Source: Candidatus Altimarinota bacterium (lineage in GTDB: Bacteria; Patescibacteriota; Gracilibacteria; UBA4473). Taken from it: a stretch of DNA of 61,534 nt. The DNA is taken from assembly GCA_021734525.1 (NCBI GenBank), contig JAIPIW010000001.1, positions 1 through 61,534 on the forward strand, read 5' to 3'. Within the stretch, counting starts at the first letter, position 1, and every line of letters begins with the position of its first letter. Shown piece after piece: positions 7,702 to 14,810 of this stretch. Position numbers and translations under genes: made by a program. Under the pieces are notes generated by a model. It saw only the letters and a list, made by a program, of their open reading frames with translations, ran no database searches and had not been told where the DNA came from.

Positions 7702-8229
7702 TTATCTACCGCTAGGAACAACTACCTCATTTTCTAGATTAAGTTTCTCAGCAGTTTTTATTTCATTGTCTGAGATGAAAATTCCTTTTTTAGAAATCTT
7801 TATAATTCTATTTTGGGGGATTATTCTTTCTGTACCAAATAAGAACCAACCAGATCTGACTAGTAAAGTTAGTATCCGAGGAGAAATAGTATCAAAAGCA
7901 AAATCATAAACCTTGCCAATTTTTTCCTCCTTCACAAAGACCGGAGATCCAATAATTGGAACTTCTTTCTCTATAATTTTTTGGATACGAAGAAAATTTT
8001 CTGGGTTAGAAAGATCATTCTCATCGGGGATAACTATCTGTTGTTCATCCCAACGAATAATATCTTGGGGAGAAAGTAGTTTTAATCCATCCATAACTTT
8101 AACCCAAATAGCAGCAAAAATTCCAGAATCCGGATCAACTACAAAGTCTACTACCCCTCCCACAGGAATATCTTTATTGTTTTTAGTAAAAACCCAAGTT
8201 TGTTGGGCAGAACGGAAACTGGTTAGCAT
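7702..8229 (-). CDS. Twin PRC-barrel domain protein
   Basis: This 175-residue protein is built from two PRC-barrel-like halves. The first (about 1-75) contains DIPVGGVVDFVVDPDSGIFAAIWV and LLSPQDI. The second (about 90-165) contains GSPVFVKEEKIGKVYDFAFD and RIIPQNRIIKISKKGIFI. PRC barrels are small beta domains found in RimM and in photosynthetic reaction-centre subunit H. Free-standing ones are thought to be adaptors. The gene overlaps the end of pth by 7 nt, so the two are probably co-translated, which may link it to translation. The domain call is good; the role is unknown. Confidence 0.75.
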   Translation of the reverse strand: MLTSFRSAQQTWVFTKNNKDIPVGGVVDFVVDPDSGIFAAIWVKVMDGLKLLSPQDIIRWDEQQIVIPDENDLSNPENFLRIQKIIEKEVPIIGSPVFVKEEKIGKVYDFAFDTISPRILTLLVRSGWFLFGTERIIPQNRIIKISKKGIFISDNEIKTAEKLNLENEVVVPSGR

Positions 8230-8762
8230 TCTACTTTTGTTAGGAAGGTTAAAATAGCTTGCTCTATGATTACAGGAATTTCTTTTTTTTCTTTGGAGGT
8301 GAATTTTTGTAGTACAAAATTCGCAGCCGGAATTATGCTTCGTTGCTGATTACTAATTCCAATCTTAATTCGTGGAAAGTCCTTACTACCCAAGGAAGAA
8401 ATAATGGATTTCAAACCATTGTGGCCACCAGAACTACCGCCTTCTCGGAAACGAACAGTGCCGAAGTTCAAATCAGCATCATCAAAAAGGATAACAATAT
8501 CTTGCGGTGGTATTTTGTAGAAGTAAGCGATGGCCCCTACGGCCTTACCACTATTGTTCATCCAAGTGGTAGGTTTGAGAAGAATAACTTTTTCGTTATT
8601 AATTTGGCCACAAGTTACTTCACCAAAGAATTTCTTTTCTGCTTTGAATGCCGGCAAAGAAAACTTTTCTGCTATAGCTTCTACAGCTAAAAATCCTACA
8701 TTATGGCGAGTATATTTGTACTTTTTGTCGAAATTTCCGAGTCCCACAATTAATTTCATCAC
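8223..8762 (-). CDS. pth: Peptidyl-tRNA hydrolase
   Basis: This 179-residue enzyme releases peptides from prematurely dropped peptidyl-tRNA. Family motifs are complete: VGLGNFDKKYKYTRHNVGF with the catalytic His in TRHNVG (about residue 20), KPTTWMNNSGKAV, LFDDADLNFGTVRFREGGSSGGHNGLKSI, and RIKIGI. The length is slightly short of the usual 185-195 residues, with the C-terminal lid reduced. It is the first gene of a two-gene unit with the PRC-barrel protein and is divergent from the FtsB-like gene at 8836. Confidence 0.95.
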   Translation of the reverse strand: MMKLIVGLGNFDKKYKYTRHNVGFLAVEAIAEKFSLPAFKAEKKFFGEVTCGQINNEKVILLKPTTWMNNSGKAVGAIAYFYKIPPQDIVILFDDADLNFGTVRFREGGSSGGHNGLKSIISSLGSKDFPRIKIGISNQQRSIIPAANFVLQKFTSKEKKEIPVIIEQAILTFLTKVEC

Positions 8763-8835
8763 TGAAATTGTAGCGGAGAGGGGAAAGTTGCAAAAGGAAT
8801 AACTAGATTTGTGAATTTTAGAGAAATTTGTTTCA

Positions 8836-9243
8836 ATGGAGCGGATGCGAAATGATAGTGTTTATACCTCTAAAAACGTCGTCCTTTTGGTGGGGATATT
8901 TGTGGTTATTTTTTGGCTACTTTATTCCTTAGCTTCTTTTTTGCATGAATCCAAGAAGATTAGTGACGAAATAGAAGCGATTAGAGTGCAGAACCAAGAG
9001 AAATTACAAGAAATAGAAGAAAAGAAAAGGAAACTAGCTTATTTAAAAACCCCACAACATATAGATAAAGAAGCCAAAATGCAGATGGGCAAAAAACAAG
9101 TAGGGGAGAACGTAATTGTTTTTATAGAAGAGAAGTTAGATATTCTTCCAACTCAAACTCTACAACGAAGAAGAGAACAAGTTATGCAAGAAGAAGTACC
9201 CATTCTGGATAAATGGAAATGGGTGTTTTTTGGGAAAAAATAA
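8836..9243 (+). CDS. FtsB/DivIC-like septum formation initiator
   Basis: This 135-residue single-pass membrane protein has a short cytoplasmic N-terminus and a transmembrane helix (about 15-35, VVLLVGIFVVIFWLLYSLASF). A coiled coil follows (about 38-75, ISDEIEAIRVQNQEKLQEIEEKK). Next comes the conserved extracytoplasmic patch PQHIDKEAKMQMGKKQVGENVIVF, which corresponds to the family's region of the form IE..AR..LG...PGE.V. Members stabilise the FtsL-FtsB-FtsQ divisome bridge. It stands alone and divergent from pth. The family call is solid; FtsB versus DivIC cannot be separated. Confidence 0.8.
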   Translation: MERMRNDSVYTSKNVVLLVGIFVVIFWLLYSLASFLHESKKISDEIEAIRVQNQEKLQEIEEKKRKLAYLKTPQHIDKEAKMQMGKKQVGENVIVFIEEKLDILPTQTLQRRREQVMQEEVPILDKWKWVFFGKK

Positions 9244-9267
9244 TACTTTCTAATTCTTATTTTCGTT

Positions 9268-9915
9268 CTATTGCTCTTTTTGTATGACTTCGGTTACTGA
9301 GGATGAAACTTTGTCTTCTGGATGATCTTCTCCTTGTGGACCAAGACCCAAAGCTTTTCGCATAGTATTAATTTGTTCTTTAAATTCTTTAATTAATTCG
9401 TCGACATTTTTAATATCCTCTTCTGTACAATGTTGCTTCATTAAATAGTCCATTTCGTTTCTTCCATTTATAAGTTCTTTGTATCCCTTTTCGAATATAT
9501 TTAAAATCGGAATTAGTTTCTCTTCGATTTCGGAAATTATTTCATTTATTTCATCATTGTCAGAATTTTCACTAGATTTTTGTTGTTTTTCGAGTTTTGC
9601 TATTAACTTTTCTATCACTCCTCTAAAATATTTTGGGTTTTGTACTTCAAAGGTTTCTTGGAATAGCGCTCCGGCACTATGTCCAAGAGTATTTGCAGAA
9701 TATATTGTAGCTTCTGTTTTTGAATTATTATTTATTTCATTACGAATTTTCCGCATAACACGAAATCCTACATTTGCAAACCGAGAAGAAGTTGAGTCCT
9801 CATTTAAGGGAAGTATTTTCATCAGTGTTTCTATAAATGATTTCAAATCCACAGAATATATATCGCTGTTTTCTAAACGAGATGAATGATTGAGTACATT
9901 GTTAGAAGAATCCAT
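9268..9915 (-). CDS. Hypothetical helical protein beside a solo IS end
   Basis: I do not recognise this 215-residue protein. It is soluble, acidic and mostly helical. A basic patch FRVMRKIRNEINNN lies near residue 52, there is a Ser-rich linker, and a long helical stretch (about 95-190) includes EIISEIEEKLIPILNIFEKG. There is no signal peptide or membrane segment. It is driven by a perfect-consensus promoter (9936-9964) directly next to a solitary IS4-type terminal repeat at 9975. It is monocistronic and convergent with the FtsB-like gene. Accessory cargo is possible. Confidence 0.6.
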   Translation of the reverse strand: MDSSNNVLNHSSRLENSDIYSVDLKSFIETLMKILPLNEDSTSSRFANVGFRVMRKIRNEINNNSKTEATIYSANTLGHSAGALFQETFEVQNPKYFRGVIEKLIAKLEKQQKSSENSDNDEINEIISEIEEKLIPILNIFEKGYKELINGRNEMDYLMKQHCTEEDIKNVDELIKEFKEQINTMRKALGLGPQGEDHPEDKVSSSVTEVIQKEQ

Positions 9916-9935
9916 ATTTTAAAATTATTTCCTTT

Positions 9936-9964
9936 ATTATAACAAATATTTACTAATATGTCAA
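9936..9964 (-). promoter_or_regulatory. Consensus sigma-70 promoter
   Basis: Read on the minus strand, TTGACA (9964-9959) and TATAAT (9941-9936) are separated by exactly 17 bp, matching the consensus at all twelve positions. It drives the gene at 9268-9915, whose start codon is about 20 nt past the -10 box. An IS-type terminal repeat begins 10 bp upstream of the -35 box. Confidence 0.85.
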
Positions 9965-9974
9965 CTCTTTTTTC

Positions 9975-9996
9975 CTAAAAAGACCCCAGTTTTTTT
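9975..9996. mobile_element. Solo IS terminal inverted repeat
   Basis: CTAAAAAGACCCCAGTTTTT followed by two more T matches the right end of the IS4-type element at 21809-23097 over its full terminal repeat. No matching opposite end and no transposase remnant are seen in the following 300 bp. It is a relic of a deleted copy, or one end of a shorter element whose partner end has decayed. Confidence 0.75.
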
Positions 9997-10305
9997 CAAC
10001 TCATAAAACCCGCTTCCCGACTACAAAAACACCTTGCATACTTTTAAACAAAGGGAATACTCCTACAAATACCTCAACGGAAGAATGGGGCTTGCGAGCA
10101 TTTTTTAAGAATTTAGCGTAATTTTTTTTTTCAGTTTTTAGGTATTGACACCATAAATTCTCCCCCTCTTTTTCTTTTCCGCTACTGCTTTTCTTGCTGT
10201 CTGGCTTTTTTATTCGTCGGACACTACTGAGATGAATTTATCTAAAATGTAAATTGAATATTTAGTATATAGACAAAAAATTGTTCGCAACAGTATAACT
10301 ATAAA
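9997..10305. other. Non-coding spacer after the solo IS end
   Basis: This 309-bp stretch lies between the IS-type terminal repeat and the end of rpsI. I see no reading frame, RNA gene or clear terminator hairpin. It holds poly-T tracts and no second copy of the terminal repeat. It may be decayed internal sequence of the lost element. Confidence 0.4.
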
Positions 10306-10704
10306 TTAACGCTTAGACCACTGTGGAGCTCTTCTGGCGCTCTTTAGTCCTGGTTTTTTACGTTCTTTAACTCGAGGGTCTCTGGTTAGAAGTCCAGCCT
10401 CTCTTAGTTGTTCTCTTAGAGAGGATTCTTTTTTAATAATTGCACGAGAAATAGCGAGTCTAGCAGACTCTGCTTGAGCTTTCTTTCCTCCACCACTGAC
10501 TCGGATTTCAATATCGAAATCTTTCTTTAGTCCTAGTAGATCTAGCGGTTCATGGATAGTCTTAACCATGGAGTTGTCATCTGCCCACTCTCTTAGCTTT
10601 TGTTCATTAACACTTAATTCCCCTTTACCGCCCGGAAATAATTTTACCGTAGCACGAGAAGTTTTTCTTTTTCCGATGGCATAAAAATAAGCTTTGTTGA
10701 CCAT
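10306..10704 (-). CDS. rpsI: 30S ribosomal protein S9
   Basis: This 132-residue protein has the S9 hallmarks: YAIGKRKTSRATVKLFPG at the start, then VSGGGKKAQAESARLAISRAI in the middle. The C-terminal tail GLLTRDPRVKERKKPGLKSARRAPQWSKR ends in the invariant Lys-Arg that reaches the P-site tRNA. It is the last gene of the alpha-operon-like cluster, 1 nt behind rplM. Confidence 0.97.
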   Translation of the reverse strand: MVNKAYFYAIGKRKTSRATVKLFPGGKGELSVNEQKLREWADDNSMVKTIHEPLDLLGLKKDFDIEIRVSGGGKKAQAESARLAISRAIIKKESSLREQLREAGLLTRDPRVKERKKPGLKSARRAPQWSKR

Positions 10705-10705
10705 T

Positions 10706-11143
10706 TTAATTTAAGTTTAGGGGGACACATTTCTGGGCTTCATGAGGATTTTTATCTCCTAAGATCAGAATTAGTCTTTTTAATTGTTTAGCTCTTAATT
10801 TATTCTTTGGTAACATACCACTGACGGCATCTTGTAGGATCCTAATTGGCTTCTTGGTTCGTACTTCGCTCAGAGTTTGGACCTTTAAGTTACCAAGATA
10901 ACGAGAATGACGGATATATAATTTATCTGTTTCCTTCTTACCTTCTACTTTTATCTTTTCTGCATTAAGAACTACAACGTAATCCCCCCCATCGCTATGA
11001 GGAGTGAAATCTGGTCTGTTTTTTCCTCTGAGAGTATCGGCAATTTTTACCGCTAGTCGACCAAGATTTTTTTCGTTGGCATCCACCACCCACCATTTAC
11101 GGTCGGTATTCTTTACGTTTTGTAGCAGAGTTGTTTTTTTCAT
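10706..11143 (-). CDS. rplM: 50S ribosomal protein L13
   Basis: This 145-residue protein carries the L13 signatures WWVVDANEKNLGRLAVKIADTLRGKNRPDFTPH and the later VSGMLPKNKLRAKQLKRLIL. It overlaps the end of rplQ by 4 nt (ATGA) and is followed by rpsI 1 nt later, the conserved rplM-rpsI pair. It binds 23S rRNA early in assembly. Confidence 0.97.
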   Translation of the reverse strand: MKKTTLLQNVKNTDRKWWVVDANEKNLGRLAVKIADTLRGKNRPDFTPHSDGGDYVVVLNAEKIKVEGKKETDKLYIRHSRYLGNLKVQTLSEVRTKKPIRILQDAVSGMLPKNKLRAKQLKRLILILGDKNPHEAQKCVPLNLN

Positions 11144-11496
11144 TCTGTAATTAGTTCTACTTGGATAACAGTAGCGCCGTCTCCTACGCGCTCCTTAATA
11201 CGAGTTTTTCTGGTGAAACCAGATGTTTTGGGAGTCTTTTGGACAAAATCCAAAGCTTTCTTGGAAGAATTTTCGGTAAAAAGAACTTTGTTTAATTCTC
11301 TAATTTTATTTAGAACTTCTTTTTGTCTTTTAGCTTTGGTAATTAGTTTTTCTGCTTCAGAAATTAAAGCCTTGGCTCTAGCGTCTGTCGTTTGTACCTT
11401 TCCGTATAAAAAGAGAGAGGTCATTAGGTTACGCATCATCGCCCGGCGAACATCTGCTGGTTTATTGAGTTTGTCTTTCGTATTACGGTGTCTCAT
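11140..11496 (-). CDS. rplQ: 50S ribosomal protein L17
   Basis: This 118-residue protein begins MRHRNTKDKLNKPADVRRAMMRNLMTSL, the highly conserved L17 start, and includes TTDARAKALISEAEKLITKAK. The C-terminal strand ends VIQVELI. It lies 22 nt behind rpoA, the standard bacterial order. A degenerate copy of the AT palindrome sits in that gap. Confidence 0.97.
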   Translation of the reverse strand: MRHRNTKDKLNKPADVRRAMMRNLMTSLFLYGKVQTTDARAKALISEAEKLITKAKRQKEVLNKIRELNKVLFTENSSKKALDFVQKTPKTSGFTRKTRIKERVGDGATVIQVELITE

Positions 11497-11518
11497 TGTA
11501 TATTATAGTATGCTAATT

Positions 11519-12523
11519 TTATTCTTCGCCTTGTTGTTTAGAAGGCTGGAGAGTGTAACCACGTTCTGATAGGATTTGCTCTAATTCTGTTTTGGCTTTT
11601 TGACCAAATCCGCGTAGTTGTGCAAGTTGAGTCATAGGGGTGGCCACTAGTTGTTCGATGGAGGTAATACCACCGTTAACAAGAGCATTAAGAGTTCTTT
11701 GAGAAAGACCCAAAATATCTATTGGAGTGAAAGCAGTTTCCGCAACCGCTGCAGCTGCTGCTTCTTGCGACTCTCTTTGTTTCTTAATTTGTTCGAAACT
11801 AGTAGTGAACTCTTCGTCGGTATAAGCGTCATCAGTGTTAAAGAGTTGGAAGTAACTTTCTAAAATTCCAGAAGAAAGTTTGAGAGCGCTTTCGGCTTCA
11901 ATAGCACCATCTGTTTCTACAGTAATTGTTAGTTGATCTAGGTTGGTTTGTTCTCCTACACGTGCTGGAGATACCTCATATTTGACGTGAGTTACCGGAG
12001 AGAAGTTGGCGTCTACTAACATAAACTCTGGGTCTTCTTCGCTAGCGTGATCAACATTAGTAACAATAGTATGACCAACTCCTTTTTCTACTCGCAAATA
12101 CATCTTCTTTTTAGAATCTGCCTTATCACAAGTAGTGATCAATTGAGTTGGATCTAGGATTTCAATATCACTAGAAACTTTTAGGTTCTTAGCAGTGATT
12201 TTTCCTGACTTTACAAATGGTACCTCCACAATCTCTACACCTTTAGTGTGTTTCTTGAGTCTTAATTGTCTAATGTTTAACGTAATATCTAACACAGATT
12301 CTTTTAGTCCTTCAACAGTTGAGTACTCATGAGAAACCCCGTCAATTTTAACTGCCGTAACTGCAGTTCCTGGAAGAGAAGAAAGAAGAACTCGGCGCAT
12401 AGCATTACCAAGAGTGAGTCCGTATCCAGAAGGAAGTGGGGTCATAATAAGTTTTGCCGCAGTCTTAGACTCGACGTTTAGCTTAATTTGGGGAGCACCG
12501 ATCTGTTCATGCAGGATATGCAT
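11519..12523 (-). CDS. rpoA: RNA polymerase alpha subunit
   Basis: This 334-residue subunit has an N-terminal assembly domain (about 1-230, with PLPSGYGLTLGNAMRRVLLSSLPG and GLKESVLDITLNIR). A short linker rich in Gln/Ala follows, then a C-terminal DNA-binding domain (about 265-325, with ILGLSQRTLNALVNGGITSIEQL and LRGFGQKAKTEL). All standard parts are present, so UP-element and activator contacts should be possible. It sits between rpsD and rplQ. Confidence 0.97.
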   Translation of the reverse strand: MHILHEQIGAPQIKLNVESKTAAKLIMTPLPSGYGLTLGNAMRRVLLSSLPGTAVTAVKIDGVSHEYSTVEGLKESVLDITLNIRQLRLKKHTKGVEIVEVPFVKSGKITAKNLKVSSDIEILDPTQLITTCDKADSKKKMYLRVEKGVGHTIVTNVDHASEEDPEFMLVDANFSPVTHVKYEVSPARVGEQTNLDQLTITVETDGAIEAESALKLSSGILESYFQLFNTDDAYTDEEFTTSFEQIKKQRESQEAAAAAVAETAFTPIDILGLSQRTLNALVNGGITSIEQLVATPMTQLAQLRGFGQKAKTELEQILSERGYTLQPSKQQGEE

Positions 12524-12542
12524 AGGAGAGAAGGATTAAAAA

Positions 12543-13160
12543 TTATCGAGAATAGAATTCCACAATTAATTGTGGTTCTATGAGTTTTTCAAAATGTTGA
12601 GAAGCAGGCAATTCTACCACTTCAATAGCGAGCCTTTTAGAATCTACTTTAAGCCAAGACGGAACATCAGTGGCTTCGCCTATTTCTTCGCGGTTTTTAC
12701 TAAAAATAGAAGATCCTTTTCTAGACTCTCTTATTTCTATCTTATCACCAATATGCACTTCCATAGATGGAACATCGACTCGTTTACCATTGAGAGTAAA
12801 TAGTCCATGAGAAGCAAATTGTCGAGCTTGACTACGAGTAAGCGCAATTCCTGATCGATATAAGACATTGTCCAGTCTTCGCTCTAGAAGTTCTAGTAAC
12901 TTATCACCAGTAATTTCTTTGGAAGAATCGGCTCGGTCATAGTATTTGCGGAATTGTTTTTCAGATAAACCAAACATTCTTTTAGCTTTCTGCTTCTCTC
13001 GCAATTGTTTGGCGTATTCCGTCAGTTTTCCAAGACGTTTTCCTCCATGCATTCCAGGAATGTTTGGATTTCGACCTAAAATCTTTTGGTATTTAGGTGA
13101 TCCGAAGAGATTTACTCCTTCTCTTCGACATAGTCTGGCTTTGGGTCCTGTATATCTCAT
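12543..13160 (-). CDS. rpsD: 30S ribosomal protein S4
   Basis: This 205-residue protein starts MRYTGPKARLCRREG and contains the S4 RNA-binding domain (about 95-155, with RLDNVLYRSGIALTRSQARQFASHG and DVPSMEVHIGDKIEIRE). The N-terminal zinc-binding cysteine cluster of some S4 proteins is absent; only one Cys remains. It nucleates 30S assembly and in many bacteria represses its own operon. Confidence 0.97.
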   Translation of the reverse strand: MRYTGPKARLCRREGVNLFGSPKYQKILGRNPNIPGMHGGKRLGKLTEYAKQLREKQKAKRMFGLSEKQFRKYYDRADSSKEITGDKLLELLERRLDNVLYRSGIALTRSQARQFASHGLFTLNGKRVDVPSMEVHIGDKIEIRESRKGSSIFSKNREEIGEATDVPSWLKVDSKRLAIEVVELPASQHFEKLIEPQLIVEFYSR

Positions 13161-13162
13161 GA

Positions 13163-13540
13163 TTAAGGTTTTCTATTTCTAGGAGCACGGCAACCGCCGT
13201 GAGGAACTCTGGTTTTATCTGCAATAGAGGTAATATCTAGGCCACCATTCATTAGACCACGGATTGTTTGGTCTCGTCCTGGTCCCATACCCTTAACAGT
13301 AACATCCACACTTTGAATACCAAAAGCTTGTGCTTTTTCTGCTACTCTTTCTGCGGACACTTGTCCGGCGTAAGGGGTTGCTTGTCGCGCTCCCTTATAT
13401 CCATTGGCTCCAGGAGAGCTCCAAGCGAGAACATTTCCTTCTGGATCTGTAAGAGTAACAAGAGTGTTGTTATAGTTAGCTTTGATACACACCTTGCCGT
13501 GTTCAAAAGTTTTGCGGATTTTTTTCTTAGTAGGGGGCAT
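13163..13540 (-). CDS. rpsK: 30S ribosomal protein S11
   Basis: This 125-residue protein has the S11 core: YNNTLVTLTDPEGNVLAWSSPGANGYKGARQATPYAG, the QSVDVTVKGMGPGRDQTIRGL stretch, and a C-terminus GGCRAPRNRKP close to the invariant family ending. It lies 2 nt before rpsD and 1 nt behind rpsM. Confidence 0.97.
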   Translation of the reverse strand: MPPTKKKIRKTFEHGKVCIKANYNNTLVTLTDPEGNVLAWSSPGANGYKGARQATPYAGQVSAERVAEKAQAFGIQSVDVTVKGMGPGRDQTIRGLMNGGLDITSIADKTRVPHGGCRAPRNRKP

Positions 13541-13541
13541 A

Positions 13542-13919
13542 TTATTTGGTAGCTATTTTCTTATTAGCAACTGCTCGTCCCCGTCCTTTGCGGGTCTTAG
13601 CGTTAGTTTTAGTTCTTTGTCCTCTCACTGGCAGTCGTCTTCTGTGACGGTAACCACGATAAGAACCAATATCTTGTAAACGTTTAACGTCTTGAGATAG
13701 TTTTCGTCTTAAATCTGCTTCTAGTGTGAAACCAAAACTTGCTAGAGCATCTCTTAACTTTTGTTCGTCATCTGTACTTAGATCCTTTACTCTTTTTTCT
13801 TCAGAGATCTTAGCTTTCTTGCAAATTAGTTTTGCTCTAGCTGGTCCAACACCTAAAATGTAAGTCAGGGCAATGACCAGTCGTTTTTCTGTTGGGATCG
13901 TTGTACTTGCAATTCTCAT
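13542..13919 (-). CDS. rpsM: 30S ribosomal protein S13
   Basis: This 125-residue protein shows S13 motifs: [20 protein letters not shown] (helix-two-turns-helix) and the C-terminal [27 protein letters not shown]-type tail, which reaches into the decoding region. Its start codon overlaps the rpmJ stop (TAATG). N-terminal residues [15 protein letters not shown] match the usual start. Confidence 0.97.
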   Translation of the reverse strand: [125 protein letters not shown]

Positions 13920-14044
13920 TAGCCTTGTCGTTGTTTATGCTTACCAGCCGTGGCTGGGTTTTTACAGATCACCCTTATCACTCCTTTGCGCCTAATTATT
14001 CGACACTTATCACAGATTTTTTTTACGGATGATCTTACTTTCAT
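13919..14044 (-). CDS. rpmJ: 50S ribosomal protein L36
   Basis: ATG to TAA encodes 41 residues starting [20 protein letters not shown]. It contains the zinc-ribbon cysteines C11, C14 and C27, with a His near residue 36, then the basic tail GKHKQRQG. Length and motif fit the zinc-binding form of L36. It overlaps the end of infA (ATGA) and the start of rpsM, the expected infA-rpmJ-rpsM order. Confidence 0.95.
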
Positions 14045-14274
14045 TTTTTGAAGCGGAAGGTGATACGGCCTTCTTCTAGATTATAAGGAGAAAGCTCTAA
14101 TTGAACGTGGTCGCCAGTGACGATACGGATGTAATGCATACGCATTTTTCCAGACAGCTTGGCTTTGACTTGATGTCCTTCAAAACCTTCTGTGGTGAGT
14201 TCGATGAGAAACTGAGACCCTGGATAGGTCTGTTTTACGATTCCCTCAACCTCAATTAAATCATCGCTGGTCAT
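14041..14274 (-). CDS. infA: Translation initiation factor IF-1
   Basis: From the start at 14274 this is a 77-residue S1-type OB fold: [65 protein letters not shown]. An upstream in-frame ATG at 14325 would add 17 unconserved residues, so the shorter start is preferred. IF-1 occupies the A site during initiation. It is the first gene of the ribosomal cluster. The promoter must lie in the 170 bp up to the terminator at 14397. Confidence 0.95.
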   Translation of the reverse strand: MTSDDLIEVEGIVKQTYPGSQFLIELTTEGFEGHQVKAKLSGKMRMHYIRIVTGDHVQLELSPYNLEEGRITFRFKK

Positions 14275-14370
14275 AAACCGAGTTAAAAAGCTGGCGGATT
14301 CTATCGTCCAAAAATAATCTGTCAAGGAATTTTTGGTATTTTAATGGGGTTTTTTCTGGTTTTTTTGTTT

Positions 14371-14390
14371 TGTTATATTTTAATATAACA
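14371..14390. repeat. AT palindrome variant
   Basis: TGTTATATT-TT-AATATAACA has 9-bp perfect arms around a TT centre. It is the same element as at 49208-49227 apart from the central two bases. It lies between infA and the terminator of the small basic protein, where the promoter of the ribosomal operon is expected. Confidence 0.7.
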
Positions 14391-14396
14391 AAAAGG

Positions 14397-14420
14397 TGGC
14401 GCATCCACAGGGATGCGCCA
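14397..14420 (-). terminator. Rho-independent terminator
   Basis: TGGCGCATCC (14397-14406) pairs perfectly with GGATGCGCCA (14411-14420) around a 4-nt loop. On the minus strand the stem is followed by CCTTTTTG. It ends the transcript of the small basic protein 23 nt after its stop codon. Confidence 0.88.
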
Positions 14421-14442
14421 TCAATGATTCGTGCCAGAGGGA

Positions 14443-14568
14443 TTAGCGATAACCTTGTTGTCTTCGTTTCGCATTTTTTTCTGCGTTTTTGTCTCCCTGA
14501 CTTTTCCTTCCAGATTTTAATTTCTTCTTCTTTTTTTTATTGGAGTTGTATTTCTTACCATCTCCCAT
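14443..14568 (-). CDS. Small basic hypothetical protein
   Basis: ATG to TAA encodes 41 residues, beginning MGDGKKYNSNKKKKKKLKSG and continuing RKSQGDKNAEKNAKRRQQGYR. A near-perfect ribosome-binding site (AGGAGG, 6 nt before the ATG) and a strong terminator right behind it make it very likely a real gene. It is highly positive, with a run of six lysines, and probably binds nucleic acid or the ribosome. I do not recognise a family. Confidence 0.72.
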   Translation of the reverse strand: MGDGKKYNSNKKKKKKLKSGRKSQGDKNAEKNAKRRQQGYR

Positions 14569-14810
14569 GAGTCCTCCTCGTCCTAATTTAGGAACAGGTT
14601 AGTTGGAATGAATGTTTATTAGCAACTAAAAGATTTTATATCACATAAAACCTCATCGTTGTAGAGAAACAACTGACACGATCTTTTGAAAGAACAATTT
14701 CTGGTCAAAAGAATTTTTTATTTTCTTTGATACAGAAAAATTGCACTCACTCCTTTAATAATATTTTAAGTTTTGTCAAACGAAACTTTTCCACTAGAAT
14801 CTCCTCACGC

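Noticed and set aside
9997-10305. MITE flanked by two terminal repeats
   Set aside because: Only one end (9975) matches the IS terminal repeat; no inverted partner was found up to rpsI.
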